Shown one piece after another: positions 8,975-16,677 of a stretch of 64,000 nucleotides of DNA (the stretch's first letter is position 1; each line of letters opens with the position of its first letter). The DNA is from Microbacterium sp. W4I4. Its GTDB lineage: Bacteria; Actinomycetota; Actinomycetes; Actinomycetales; Microbacteriaceae. Both the position numbers and the translations under genes were made by a program. Under the pieces are notes generated by a model. It was not told where the DNA came from. It saw nothing but the letters and a program-made list of their open reading frames with translations, and did not search any database. The stretch is taken from contig NZ_JAUSXT010000001.1 of NCBI RefSeq assembly GCF_030816235.1, positions 1,488,001 to 1,552,000 of the forward strand. Direction: 5' to 3'.

Positions 8975-10080
8975 TGACGGGCCTTCTCGTCCACGAATGG
9001 ATCGAGAGGTCCGGCGGCGCCGAGCGCGTGCTCGATGCCATGGCCGCGGCATTCCCGGACGCCGGGATCCAGTGCCTGTGGAACGATGCCCCCGAGCGCT
9101 ATGCCGACCGCACCGTGCGCGAGACCTGGCTGGCACGCACTCCCCTGCGCAGGCACAAGGCGCTGGCGCTGCCCTTCATGCCGGCCACCTGGCGGCGGCT
9201 GTCAGACGGCGACGAGTACGAATGGATGCTGATCAGTTCCCACCTGTTCGCCCACCATGCCCGCCCCCGCGATTCCGGCACCCCCAAGTACGTGTACGCG
9301 CATACGCCGGCTCGGTACATCTGGTCGCCTGAGCTCGATGAGCGCGGCAGCAGTGCGGTCGTGCGCGCGGTCGCGCCCGCTTATCGGCGTCTTGACCGCA
9401 CGCGAGCACAGGAGGCTACCGCGATCGCTGCGAACAGTCGGTTCGTGCGAGACCGGATCGCCCGGACCTGGGACCGGGATGCGACGGTGATCCACCCGCC
9501 GGTGGTTACGGAGCGCATTCTGTCGACTCCGGACTGGCGCACGTCGGTGACGGACGACGCCGAGCGGCGGATGCTGGAGCAGCTGCCGCCTGTGTTCGTG
9601 CTCGGTGCGTCTCGCTTCATCCCCTACAAGAGACTCGACCTGGTGATCCGGTCCGCGGCTCGCGCCGATCTGCCTGCCGTGATCGCCGGCAGCGGCCCTG
9701 ACGAAGCCCGTCTGCGGGCTGTGGCGACGGATGCCGGCGTTCCCGTGATGTTCGTGATCTCCCCCTCGGATGCGCTGCTCTACGCCCTCATGCAGCAGGC
9801 GAGCGCGTTCGTCTTCCCTGCCGTGGAGGACTTCGGCATCATCCCGGTCGAGGCACAGGCCGCAGGCACGCCTGTCGTCACCGGCCCCGTCGGCGGGCAG
9901 CGGGAGACCTTCACGGATGGCGTGAGCGGAGTGGCCGCCGCGTCGACCGGCCCGGGTGACCTTGCCACGGCGATCTCCGCGGCAATGGATCTGCCGCCCT
10001 TCATCGCTGCGAACGTCGTCGCGCCGTTCAGCGAGTCCGTCTTCGTAGACAAGATCAAGAACTTCGTCCTCGGTCGTTGA
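8974..10080 (+). CDS. Glycosyltransferase family 4 (WbaZ/WcaI-like)
   Basis: 368 residues. The N terminus LLVHEWIERSGGAERVLDAM and the middle KYVYAHTPARYIWSPELDE match a GT4 subgroup that often annotates as mannosyltransferase WbaZ. The donor domain has VFVLGASRFIPYKRLDLVI, VIAGSGPDEARLR and AFVFPAVEDFGIIPVEAQA with the conserved EDFG and Glu. It overlaps the dehydrogenase stop by one base, so the two genes form a unit. The last codons and the stop lie inside a dispersed GGTCGTTGAGCG-type repeat, so the C terminus (ending VLGR) is partly set by that repeat. Donor sugar is not determined. Confidence 0.87.
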   Translation: MTGLLVHEWIERSGGAERVLDAMAAAFPDAGIQCLWNDAPERYADRTVRETWLARTPLRRHKALALPFMPATWRRLSDGDEYEWMLISSHLFAHHARPRDSGTPKYVYAHTPARYIWSPELDERGSSAVVRAVAPAYRRLDRTRAQEATAIAANSRFVRDRIARTWDRDATVIHPPVVTERILSTPDWRTSVTDDAERRMLEQLPPVFVLGASRFIPYKRLDLVIRSAARADLPAVIAGSGPDEARLRAVATDAGVPVMFVISPSDALLYALMQQASAFVFPAVEDFGIIPVEAQAAGTPVVTGPVGGQRETFTDGVSGVAAASTGPGDLATAISAAMDLPPFIAANVVAPFSESVFVDKIKNFVLGR

Positions 10081-10106
10081 GCGAGCGCCAGCGAGTCGAA
10101 ACGCCC
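10072..10106 (+). repeat. Dispersed GGTCGTTGAGCG...GAAACG repeat, copy 1
   Basis: The stretch opens GGTCGTTGAGCGAGCG and continues AGCGAGTCGAAACGCCC. A second copy with the same ends lies at 40554-40597. I recall this GGTCGTTGAGCGAG...GAAACG pattern as frequent in Microbacteriaceae genomes, usually at gene ends. This copy provides the stop codon of the GT gene. Confidence 0.7.
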
Positions 10107-10142
10107 ACCAGTCCCTCAGATCGTCCGGATACGCTCGTCCTC

Positions 10143-10673
10143 ATGCCGACATCTGCCCCTCCGAACTGGGTCCCTGAGCCTATGGAAGGGCGCGAGCCTG
10201 TCGAAGGGCCCGTCTACATGTGGGCCCCGCCGGCCCCGCGCCGCCGGCCGCATTTCCGTCTTCTCCCGAACGTCCTTCTGCTCCCCTACGCGATCGCGCT
10301 GTTCCTGATCACCTGGCTCCCTGCGTCGCAGGCGGGCAAGGTGACCGGGATCGTCGCCTACATCGCCCACTACCTCGACCCGCGTATCCCGTTCTCCGTC
10401 GGCTACCCGGTGCTCGAGTTCCTCGCGAACATCGCCCTGTTCGTGCCGCTCGGGCTTCTGCTCAGCGCAGGCTGGCCGCGCGTACCCGGGTGGGTGGTGA
10501 TCCTGATCGGCTTCGCGACCACGGTGACGATCGAGTGCGTCCAATGGGGCATCCCGTCGCGCTTTCCGGCGATCTCCGACATCGTCTCGAACACACTGGG
10601 CACCATCATCGGCGTCGCTCTCGTCGCGTTGGTGACCGCCTTCGCGCCTCGGCGTTCTAATCTGGTGCGATGA
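10143..10673 (+). CDS. VanZ-like membrane protein
   Basis: 176 residues with four predicted membrane helices, including FLANIALFVPLGLLLSAGW and a final IVSNTLGTIIGVALVALVT, the NIxxFxPxGxLL and D-x3-N-x-xG pattern of VanZ-family proteins. VanZ domains are linked to glycopeptide or cell-wall phenotypes but have no defined reaction. A TTG farther upstream would start inside the neighbouring repeat, so the ATG used here is more likely; another in-frame ATG (MWAPPAP) lies after a second repeat, so the N terminus is uncertain. Its stop overlaps the next start (ATGA), linking it to the tyrosine phosphatase gene. Confidence 0.8.
   Translation: MPTSAPPNWVPEPMEGREPVEGPVYMWAPPAPRRRPHFRLLPNVLLLPYAIALFLITWLPASQAGKVTGIVAYIAHYLDPRIPFSVGYPVLEFLANIALFVPLGLLLSAGWPRVPGWVVILIGFATTVTIECVQWGIPSRFPAISDIVSNTLGTIIGVALVALVTAFAPRRSNLVR
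10172..10211 (+). repeat. Two adjacent GAGCCTGTCGAAGGG-type repeat units inside the vanZ-like gene
   Basis: CCCTGAGCCTATGGAAGGGC is followed directly by CGCGAGCCTGTCGAAGGGCC, two 20-base units with the same core. They encode PEPMEG and EPVEG, an imperfect peptide repeat just before the first membrane helix. The core resembles a widespread intergenic repeat (CCTGAGCCTGTCGAAGGG). Confidence 0.65.
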
Positions 10674-11386
10674 CCGATCCCGACGGCGAGACTCGCCCTC
10701 GCGTCAACCGCGCCGAGCTGCGGCGGCTCCGTGAGGCGCTCTCGCGCGACGATGTTCCGCTGAAGCTGCCGGTCACCGTGCCGACTCAGGTCGGCCCACG
10801 CGGCAGCATCCTCACCGTGTGCACGGGCAACATCTGCCGCTCTCCGATGGCCGAGGTGCTGCTCCACGCCGGCCTGCGGGATCTGCGGGTGCACCTGCAC
10901 AGCGCGGGCACGCACGGTCTGGTCGCCCATGAGATGACCGAGCAGGCTCAGCAGCTGGCCGTGTCTCACGGCGCAGATGCGGCGGATGCCGCCGCCCATC
11001 GGGCGCGGCGTCTGGACGACTCGATCCTGCAGAACGTCGACCTGGTGCTCGCCATGGCTCGGGAGCACCGTTCATTCGTCGTGCAGTCGGTTCCGGCGCT
11101 GCTGCACCGCACCTTCACTCTCCGCGAGTTCGCCCGGCTGTCTGCGACGCTGACGGATGACGAGGTGCGTCGCGGTGTCGCGGGCTCGGGTCCCGACGCG
11201 GGCGGGCGCCTGCGGGCGCTGGCGAGGCTGGTCGGTTCGCAGCGAGGAATGGTCCCACCTGCGCCCGATGACGACGACGTCGTCGACCCGTATCGTCGCT
11301 CCATGGCGACGTACGAGCTGTCGGCATCGCAGCTGGTTCCGGCGGTCGACGAGGCCAATCGGGTCATCCGCGCCGCCCTGGTTTGA
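10670..11386 (+). CDS. Low-molecular-weight protein tyrosine phosphatase (Wzb-like)
   Basis: 238 residues. The P-loop CTGNICRS near residue 48 gives the C-x5-R catalytic signature of LMW-PTPs, and DPYRRS near residue 205 supplies the conserved DP(Y/F) general acid. It is longer than the usual 150 residues because of a 40-residue charged N-terminal extension and an enlarged middle. LMW-PTPs dephosphorylate the tyrosine tail of BY-kinases and thereby set the cycle of capsule export. Three BY-kinases in this window are obvious partners. It overlaps the vanZ-like gene by four bases and is the last gene of the ugd operon. Confidence 0.88.
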   Translation: MTDPDGETRPRVNRAELRRLREALSRDDVPLKLPVTVPTQVGPRGSILTVCTGNICRSPMAEVLLHAGLRDLRVHLHSAGTHGLVAHEMTEQAQQLAVSHGADAADAAAHRARRLDDSILQNVDLVLAMAREHRSFVVQSVPALLHRTFTLREFARLSATLTDDEVRRGVAGSGPDAGGRLRALARLVGSQRGMVPPAPDDDDVVDPYRRSMATYELSASQLVPAVDEANRVIRAALV

Positions 11387-11401
11387 GTCCACACGGGTAG
11401 A

Positions 11402-11420
11402 TGCCGATATGCTGTCGGCA
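11402..11420. promoter_or_regulatory. Short dyad TGCCGA-N7-TCGGCA between phosphatase and araC genes
   Basis: A perfect six-base inverted repeat with a seven-base spacer lies 16 bases after the phosphatase stop and 68 bases before the AraC-family start. It could be an operator for the regulator or a weak hairpin after the phosphatase gene. No T-run follows, so a terminator is less likely. Confidence 0.3.
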
Positions 11421-11487
11421 CACGGCGTGACTCGCCCGGCCTACCCAGCCGATGAGTGACGTCTCAGCTGTACAGGTCTGAGGGACG

Positions 11488-12393
11488 ATGTCGGCGAACC
11501 AGGGGAACGTCGCGAGCGCTGTCCGCGTATTGGGAGCGCACGAGTTTCGTGGTGCCATCGGGGCGTCGCGCATCAGGGCGTCGGAACTCGCCTGCGGCAG
11601 CGTGACGATCCTGGATCTGACAGCCGATGCGGCCGAGTTCGACGTGCGTCCCTCACCCGAGCATGCGGACCTCGTGACCTTCACGTTCATCGAACACGGT
11701 GCGGTGCTCTCGAAGCATGCCGACGAACCGTGGCTGTCGTTCGGCGTGTCGATGGTGGTCTCGCCGGAGGGCATCGAGCGTCGCGTGCGGTTCGACTCGC
11801 CCACTCGATTGCTGTCGGTTCGCGTTCCCTCGTCCGAGCTCGCGGGATTCGTCAGCGACCTGCCGCTGCGGCCGATCGCGCACGATGATCAGCGGATGCT
11901 GGACCGCGCCCTGAATGCCTTCCTGAACGCGGTGATGAGCAGTGACCGCCCCAGCTCGGCCATCGACAAGTACGCCATCGAGCACCTGGTGCTGGAGATG
12001 TGCGGAGCGATCCTGCTCGACCGGATGGGATCGGTGTGGACGCACGGCGCTCCCGGCACCGCGCTGCGCGATCGTGCTCTGGCAGTGATCGCACAGCAGT
12101 GCGAGGATGCCGAACTCACTCCTGCGCGGGTCGCCCGCGCCGTGCAATCGTCGCTGCGGCAGCTGCAGGCGGTGTTCGCCGAGGTCGGCTTGACCATCGC
12201 GACCGAGATACGCCGCCATCGCGCCCGCCTAGCGCGTGCCACCCTGATCAACAGCCGCTTCGACGTTCTCACGATCGCACAGGTGGCGCATCGCTCGGGG
12301 TTCGGTAATCCGATGAGCCTGCGGCGTGCGCTGCACGACGTCTACGGCATCGGCCCGAAGGAACTTCGTCGCACGCGCGACCAGTCCGCGTAG
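11488..12393 (+). CDS. AraC family transcriptional regulator
   Basis: 301 residues. The C-terminal 100 residues form the AraC double helix-turn-helix: ELTPARVARAVQSSLRQLQAVF for the first, and LTIAQVAHRSGFGNPMSLRRAL ending in YGIGPKELRR for the second, which matches the family signature around the recognition helix. The N-terminal 170 residues resemble the AraC-binding-like domain (cupin-type) that senses a ligand or mediates dimerisation. It stands alone between the phosphatase and a signal-bearing surface protein; a 13-base palindrome lies just downstream. Target genes are unknown but the adjacent polysaccharide and surface protein genes are natural candidates. Confidence 0.88.
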   Translation: MSANQGNVASAVRVLGAHEFRGAIGASRIRASELACGSVTILDLTADAAEFDVRPSPEHADLVTFTFIEHGAVLSKHADEPWLSFGVSMVVSPEGIERRVRFDSPTRLLSVRVPSSELAGFVSDLPLRPIAHDDQRMLDRALNAFLNAVMSSDRPSSAIDKYAIEHLVLEMCGAILLDRMGSVWTHGAPGTALRDRALAVIAQQCEDAELTPARVARAVQSSLRQLQAVFAEVGLTIATEIRRHRARLARATLINSRFDVLTIAQVAHRSGFGNPMSLRRALHDVYGIGPKELRRTRDQSA

Positions 12394-12412
12394 CGCAAAA
12401 GGCACAATCCGC

Positions 12413-12425
12413 GCACGAATCGTGC
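12413..12425. promoter_or_regulatory. Palindrome GCACGAATCGTGC upstream of a surface protein gene
   Basis: A perfect 13-base palindrome (six-base arms, one-base centre) lies 20 bases after the araC stop and about 155 bases before the start of the surface protein gene. The rest of the 187-base gap shows no clear promoter hexamers to me. It may be an operator. Confidence 0.35.
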
Positions 12426-12580
12426 ACAGTACGCGGTCTTCTTGACTGCGCCGTTTTCGCTCGCGACCCGCTCCTATCGTGATGGCCAGGAGGGGCTTCG
12501 AGGGGACTTCGCGTCACACGGCTCCACCTACTCCCCATTACGCGCGACCTGTCGCGCACATGACTAGAGAAGGTATCACT

Positions 12581-13372
12581 GTGACTGAAGAGAACAAGGG
12601 TCTCTCCCGCCGTACCGTCGTCAAGGGCGCCGCCTGGTCGGTTCCCGTCATCGCCGCCGCTGTCGCCATGCCGCTCGCCTCGGCGTCCAACATCAACCAG
12701 GCACTCGACGTCACCGTGACCGGAAGCTGCACGGGGCAGTACGACATCGCCGATCTTCAGACGCTGCTGGCTGGTGTGAGCCTCGCCGGACTTCCGATCG
12801 GTTTTGGCGCATCCCAGCTTGTCGATGTTGTCAAGGCCGCTCTGGCGGCTCTCCCCGTCCCAATTCTGGACGGGGCAAAGCGGGGATTCAACATCAGCGT
12901 CGCCGGCGACGTGCTCCCCCAGGGCGCGACATTCGTGCTGAGCACCAGCCCCGGGACGCTTATCAATGCTGATCTCACACTCCTCAGCAGCCTGTTCAAC
13001 ACCCAGGCGCAGGCAGCATTCATTGCCAACGTCAACGGCAGCACGGTCTCGCTGACGACGACACGCCCCATCGACCCAGGCGAGTCGTTCCCCTTCGAAC
13101 TTGTCGAAGGGCTACTGGACGTGGATGCTCTCACGACCACCACGCTGACGTACGCGCCCGCACTGGATACGACTGCCGCCGGCGAGGGTGCAGATGCTGG
13201 CAGCTTCACCACGCTGGTGGGGACTCCGGTCAACATCGGTTCGCTGAACCTCGCAGGCGTTCTGGACTCTGTCCTTGGTACGGCCCTCGCCCTCCTTGTG
13301 GGACCTCTGCTCGGGACGTTGCTGCTGCCCCAGCTGACCACCCTCTCGCTGCGAGTTCAGGTCTGCCAGTAA
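12581..13372 (+). CDS. Exported surface protein with twin-Arg-type signal
   Basis: 263 residues from a GTG that has AGAAGG eight bases upstream. The N terminus GLSRRTVVKGAAWSVPV followed by a hydrophobic run and ASAS is a twin-arginine-like signal; a related signal occurs in the protein at 54138-54809. The mature part has a long stretch of small and aliphatic residues (repeated LLA, LAGV, TLL patterns) without cysteine pairs except near CTGQ and the final VCQ. No known domain is recognised. It probably ends up on the cell surface or in the wall. It lies between the AraC regulator and a MauE-like membrane protein, 10 bases before the latter, so the two may be cotranscribed. Confidence 0.75.
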   Translation: MTEENKGLSRRTVVKGAAWSVPVIAAAVAMPLASASNINQALDVTVTGSCTGQYDIADLQTLLAGVSLAGLPIGFGASQLVDVVKAALAALPVPILDGAKRGFNISVAGDVLPQGATFVLSTSPGTLINADLTLLSSLFNTQAQAAFIANVNGSTVSLTTTRPIDPGESFPFELVEGLLDVDALTTTTLTYAPALDTTAAGEGADAGSFTTLVGTPVNIGSLNLAGVLDSVLGTALALLVGPLLGTLLLPQLTTLSLRVQVCQ

Positions 13373-13382
13373 TCTGAACTCT

Positions 13383-14399
13383 ATGCACACGAGCCCGGTC
13401 GATTACGTTGCCACGTGGTCGGCCGGGCTCGTTGCATACACATTCATCCTTGCGGGATTGTCCAAGCTTCGATCCCCGGATGCAGTGGTCGCGGCCTTCA
13501 GGACGCTCCAAGCACCGAAACTCCTGGATCGGCGATTCTTCACAGTCGCCCTGCCCTTGGCGGAGGCTTTCCTCGGGCTCGCGTGGATGTTCACGTATGG
13601 CGTCCCACGCCTATTCGCCGGCGTCATCACCATTCTGGTTCTCGTCGTGTTCACTTGGTTCTTGATCAGTGCGATACATCGAGACGAGCAAGGATCATGC
13701 AACTGCTTCGGCGCGCTCGGCGACGATGTCCGTATCACGTACTGGTCAGTGGCCCGCAATGTCGCGCTCATGGTGCTTACCGCCGTCGCCCTACTCGTCA
13801 GCCCACACCGCGGCTCGATGCTCACGGAGACCCTCAGCGGCCCTCCAGCCTGGACTCTCGCCCTTATGCTCGGTTGGATGCTGATCCTGGTCGCGCTGCT
13901 CATTCGTCGAGTCGCGACTCTCTCCCAGACTCGCGAGACACCTTCCGACCTGCCCGTCACCGGAACCGCCCACCCGCTGCTGATCAATGAAATGGGCGAC
14001 GCCATTCCAGCCGCCGAACTCGTGAGTGGCCAGGGCGTCACTGTCCCTCTGAATCGCCTTGGAAGAGGCGCACCAGTCATGCTGATCTTCGTATCCGCAA
14101 ATTGCAGCTCGTGCCAGCCGGTCATGCGACGCATCGACGAGTGGCAGAGACTCCTTGGGCCGTTGCCGATCCGAGTAGCGACGTCATCCCGGCCTGATGA
14201 ACTGGAAGCGGCACTTCCGGGCATTGCGCGCTATGCCCGCTATGGTGCGAGCGGCGCGCGTGCTGCGCTGGGTGTGACAAAGAGCCCCGCGGCAGTGGTC
14301 CTGGGTGATATCAACTTGCCGGTCATCGCTTCCCCGGTCGTGTACGGCCTAGAGGAGATCGACGGGCTCGTTCACAGCCTGGCGAGCGCTCGGGCGTGA
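13383..14399 (+). CDS. MauE/DoxX-like membrane protein fused to a thioredoxin-fold domain
   Basis: 338 residues. The first 170 contain four to five membrane helices with LSKLRSPDAV after helix one and GSCNCFGALGD in a loop, as in MauE (methylamine utilisation) proteins, which support disulfide formation in partner proteins. After one more helix, the C-terminal half resembles a thioredoxin/peroxiredoxin fold with NCSSCQPVMRRI, a C-x2-C redox site near residue 238. The protein probably handles thiol redox chemistry outside the membrane. It follows the exported surface protein by ten bases and its 3' end overlaps the convergent acyltransferase by 51 bases. Confidence 0.75.
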   Translation: MHTSPVDYVATWSAGLVAYTFILAGLSKLRSPDAVVAAFRTLQAPKLLDRRFFTVALPLAEAFLGLAWMFTYGVPRLFAGVITILVLVVFTWFLISAIHRDEQGSCNCFGALGDDVRITYWSVARNVALMVLTAVALLVSPHRGSMLTETLSGPPAWTLALMLGWMLILVALLIRRVATLSQTRETPSDLPVTGTAHPLLINEMGDAIPAAELVSGQGVTVPLNRLGRGAPVMLIFVSANCSSCQPVMRRIDEWQRLLGPLPIRVATSSRPDELEAALPGIARYARYGASGARAALGVTKSPAAVVLGDINLPVIASPVVYGLEEIDGLVHSLASARA

Positions 14400-15446
14400 G
14401 CTTGCGGTGAGCAATGGCTTGCGCCGGCCAGTGACGAAGCCCATCACCCACTCCACTGGACCGGTACCTACGTAGCGCCACCAAAGCCACGCGACCAGGC
14501 ACATTCCGGGCACGATGAGCAGCCAGCCAACGTAGTTGTTGTGGTCGGGCCACCCATAAGCACGGCTCCATAGCGCGATGACACCCACATGCAGCAGGTA
14601 CAGGCTGAGGGCGAGCTGCCCCAAGGCTCTGAATGGCGTGAGAACCGCGTCTCGCACACGAGCGCCAGGTTCTCGCAAGTTCGAGGTGGATACCAGCACC
14701 ACCACAACGTAAGTCGCAAAGACGAGGCCAACATCGTGCAGGGTGTCGAGATAGTCGCCGGTCATCACCCGACCGAGATCGCGAGCGTTGACGCCTGCGG
14801 CCGGCAAATATGCGATCGGGGCGATGACCGCCATCGCCCACATCACGCGGTCACGCTTCAACCCTCGCCTGATCAGGAGTCCGCCAAGCAGGAAGAACGG
14901 CAAAAGGTTCATCAGCCGGTAGTGGGCACCGTTGATCGTCCAATCCGCGAGGGCTCCAACAGCTGGCCCCTGCATGACGAACCACCAGGCTCCTTCACGG
15001 GCCGCTGAGACTACGGGCTGACTGACCAGGAGAACAAGTACCGCGGTCGCCGCGACCATCCGGCTGCCGAGCAGCAAAAGCGGCACCCCGACGATCAACA
15101 ACAGCCCGAGCGGCTGCAGCACGATCGCCACCCACGAGCCCCACGTCGCCATCCAGATACCGAGCGCGATCAGGATAATGCCACGGATCGCCTGCTGAAC
15201 TAGATTGATCGGCACTCGCGCGGAGCGCTTCCACACCAGCTGAGCGGACATCCCCATCACAAGCGCGAATAACGGAGAGGCTAGGTCGTTGATGTTGCCG
15301 CTGAGGAAAGCAACGGCCCACGGCATATCCGGAATCAACGGCACGCCGTGCGCAACAAGCATCGCAACGATCGCGAGGCCCCTCAAGAGGTCGGGAATGG
15401 CCTGGCGTACTCTCACTGAGACATGCGCAGCATCAATCGACACCAT
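14349..15446 (-). CDS. Membrane acyltransferase-like protein (DUF1624/DUF418 type)
   Basis: 365 residues with about ten membrane helices. LLRGLAIVAMLVAHG at the N terminus, with its RG...H pattern, is the start of the acyltransferase-3/heparan-glucosaminide-acetyltransferase-like superfamily, and later FFLLGGLLIRRG and LALSLYLLHVGVIAL fit the DUF418/DUF1624 members. Such proteins are thought to move acyl groups across the membrane to sugars. In this setting it may acetylate the exopolysaccharide. It is 53 bases downstream of the nucleotidyltransferase-like gene on the same strand. Exact family (DUF1624, DUF418 or OpgC) is not certain. Confidence 0.72.
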   Translation of the reverse strand: MVSIDAAHVSVRVRQAIPDLLRGLAIVAMLVAHGVPLIPDMPWAVAFLSGNINDLASPLFALVMGMSAQLVWKRSARVPINLVQQAIRGIILIALGIWMATWGSWVAIVLQPLGLLLIVGVPLLLLGSRMVAATAVLVLLVSQPVVSAAREGAWWFVMQGPAVGALADWTINGAHYRLMNLLPFFLLGGLLIRRGLKRDRVMWAMAVIAPIAYLPAAGVNARDLGRVMTGDYLDTLHDVGLVFATYVVVVLVSTSNLREPGARVRDAVLTPFRALGQLALSLYLLHVGVIALWSRAYGWPDHNNYVGWLLIVPGMCLVAWLWWRYVGTGPVEWVMGFVTGRRKPLLTASSRPSARQAVNEPVDLL

Positions 15447-15499
15447 TGCACTCTACCGAGGCCGCAAGATCACAAGCCAGGCGCTCTTACGGCCCGTTG

Positions 15500-16447
15500 T
15501 CAATCTCGTCGAAAATAGACTCGCATACCCCTCTTCCAGCGTTCCAATTGATAATCCCAATGCTCACGCCGAGATGGCAGTCGCGATACAAGCGACCGGG
15601 GTACATCCGCCCGTCGGACCCACAACGCGCGCCACAAGCGCGACAGCTGACCTGTGCGCAGAGCGCGCACGGTCTCGCTACGCCACAAAAACGCCGACTT
15701 GTCAGCAGTGTCGAGTTGAGTCAGTCTCCAGAGCCGCTTCTCTTCGGGACTCGCATCATCGATCATCTCGACCCCTGGGATGCCGCGTAATAGATCGTTG
15801 AGTATCCACCGCGAACGGCACGCGGAGGCCACGTCGAGAACCTGAGCGAGCTCAGGTTCGGAAAAGGTGTTCGTAAGTGCGTCCCTGATCCCGGGGAGCT
15901 CCCTGCGGTTGCGTGGTTCCGCAGGACTCCTGAGCGCATGTAATGCAACTATCAGCATCATCCCGCTCCGCGAGGGCGCAAAGACGGGCTGTCGAGCTAT
16001 CTCGTATTGCTCACGCACCGCCCAGAGCGCATCAAAGCATATGTCTGGCGGGGCGAGCAGTCCTGGGAACGACCGATGTACGTCAATCGCGCACGGCCAC
16101 TCGTCGTGTACCAGAGTCGTCGAGTGCGGGTCGAGAATACGAGGCACCTCGCGTGTGATGGGCGGGTGCCAACCCCGAGACGTCAGTGCCGCGCATAGCC
16201 CATCTACCGAGCTGGGCTCCACAAGCACGTCAACGTCAGCAGACACGCGGGCCGGCCGTAGCTCTTGAATGGCCGCGATCGGCCCCTTGATGAGTAACGC
16301 TCGAGCTCCGATGCCTAGCGCCATCCTTGCCACGAGGGCGTGAGCCAGATCCACCCCTTCGGATTGTGACATCGTCCGAGCCGACACCGTCAGTACCGGC
16401 CCGCCAGATCTGTCGGGAGGAGCGACACCCGGGGAGCGGTAGATCAT
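15500..16447 (-). CDS. Nucleotidyltransferase-like protein (NTP_transf_5 family)
   Basis: 315 residues. ALLIKGPIAAIQELRPARV followed by SADVDVLVEPSSV near residue 70 is the nucleotidyltransferase-like signature of the uncharacterised NTP_transf_5 family, where the D-x-D pair would bind metal. Members occur in polysaccharide and lasso/RiPP clusters, but their substrate is unknown. The C-terminal half is helical and basic, ending WKRGMRVYFRR. It reads out of a 230-base intergenic stretch shared with the divergent dehydrogenase gene, so a shared promoter region is likely. Confidence 0.65.
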   Translation of the reverse strand: MIYRSPGVAPPDRSGGPVLTVSARTMSQSEGVDLAHALVARMALGIGARALLIKGPIAAIQELRPARVSADVDVLVEPSSVDGLCAALTSRGWHPPITREVPRILDPHSTTLVHDEWPCAIDVHRSFPGLLAPPDICFDALWAVREQYEIARQPVFAPSRSGMMLIVALHALRSPAEPRNRRELPGIRDALTNTFSEPELAQVLDVASACRSRWILNDLLRGIPGVEMIDDASPEEKRLWRLTQLDTADKSAFLWRSETVRALRTGQLSRLWRALWVRRADVPRSLVSRLPSRREHWDYQLERWKRGMRVYFRRD

Positions 16448-16677
16448 GTCTCAATGTTACCGACAGCGACAGGACGCGCGATTCAATGTGGAACTCCCGT
16501 GCTGAGGTGAAGCTCCGGCAATTCACAGGCACATTCGTGATCACACGGAGTGCCGGATTGAGCCCAATGGTCGCCTGCCCGGCCCACTACGCTAGATAGA
16601 CTCTTCCGAGGAAACGTGCGCGTGCGGCGCCCCGGACTTGCTGGGCACCGCCGTCACCTCACGCTTGAGGAGAGTTG

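Noticed and set aside
10077..10142. TTG start for the vanZ-like gene giving a longer N terminus
   Set aside because: It would begin within a dispersed repeat overlapping the previous stop and adds residues with no homology features.
13091..13111. CCCTTCGA and TCGAAGGG inverted repeat
   Set aside because: Lies inside the coding frame of the exported protein (FPFELVEG) and may reflect coding or a decayed dispersed repeat; no regulatory position.
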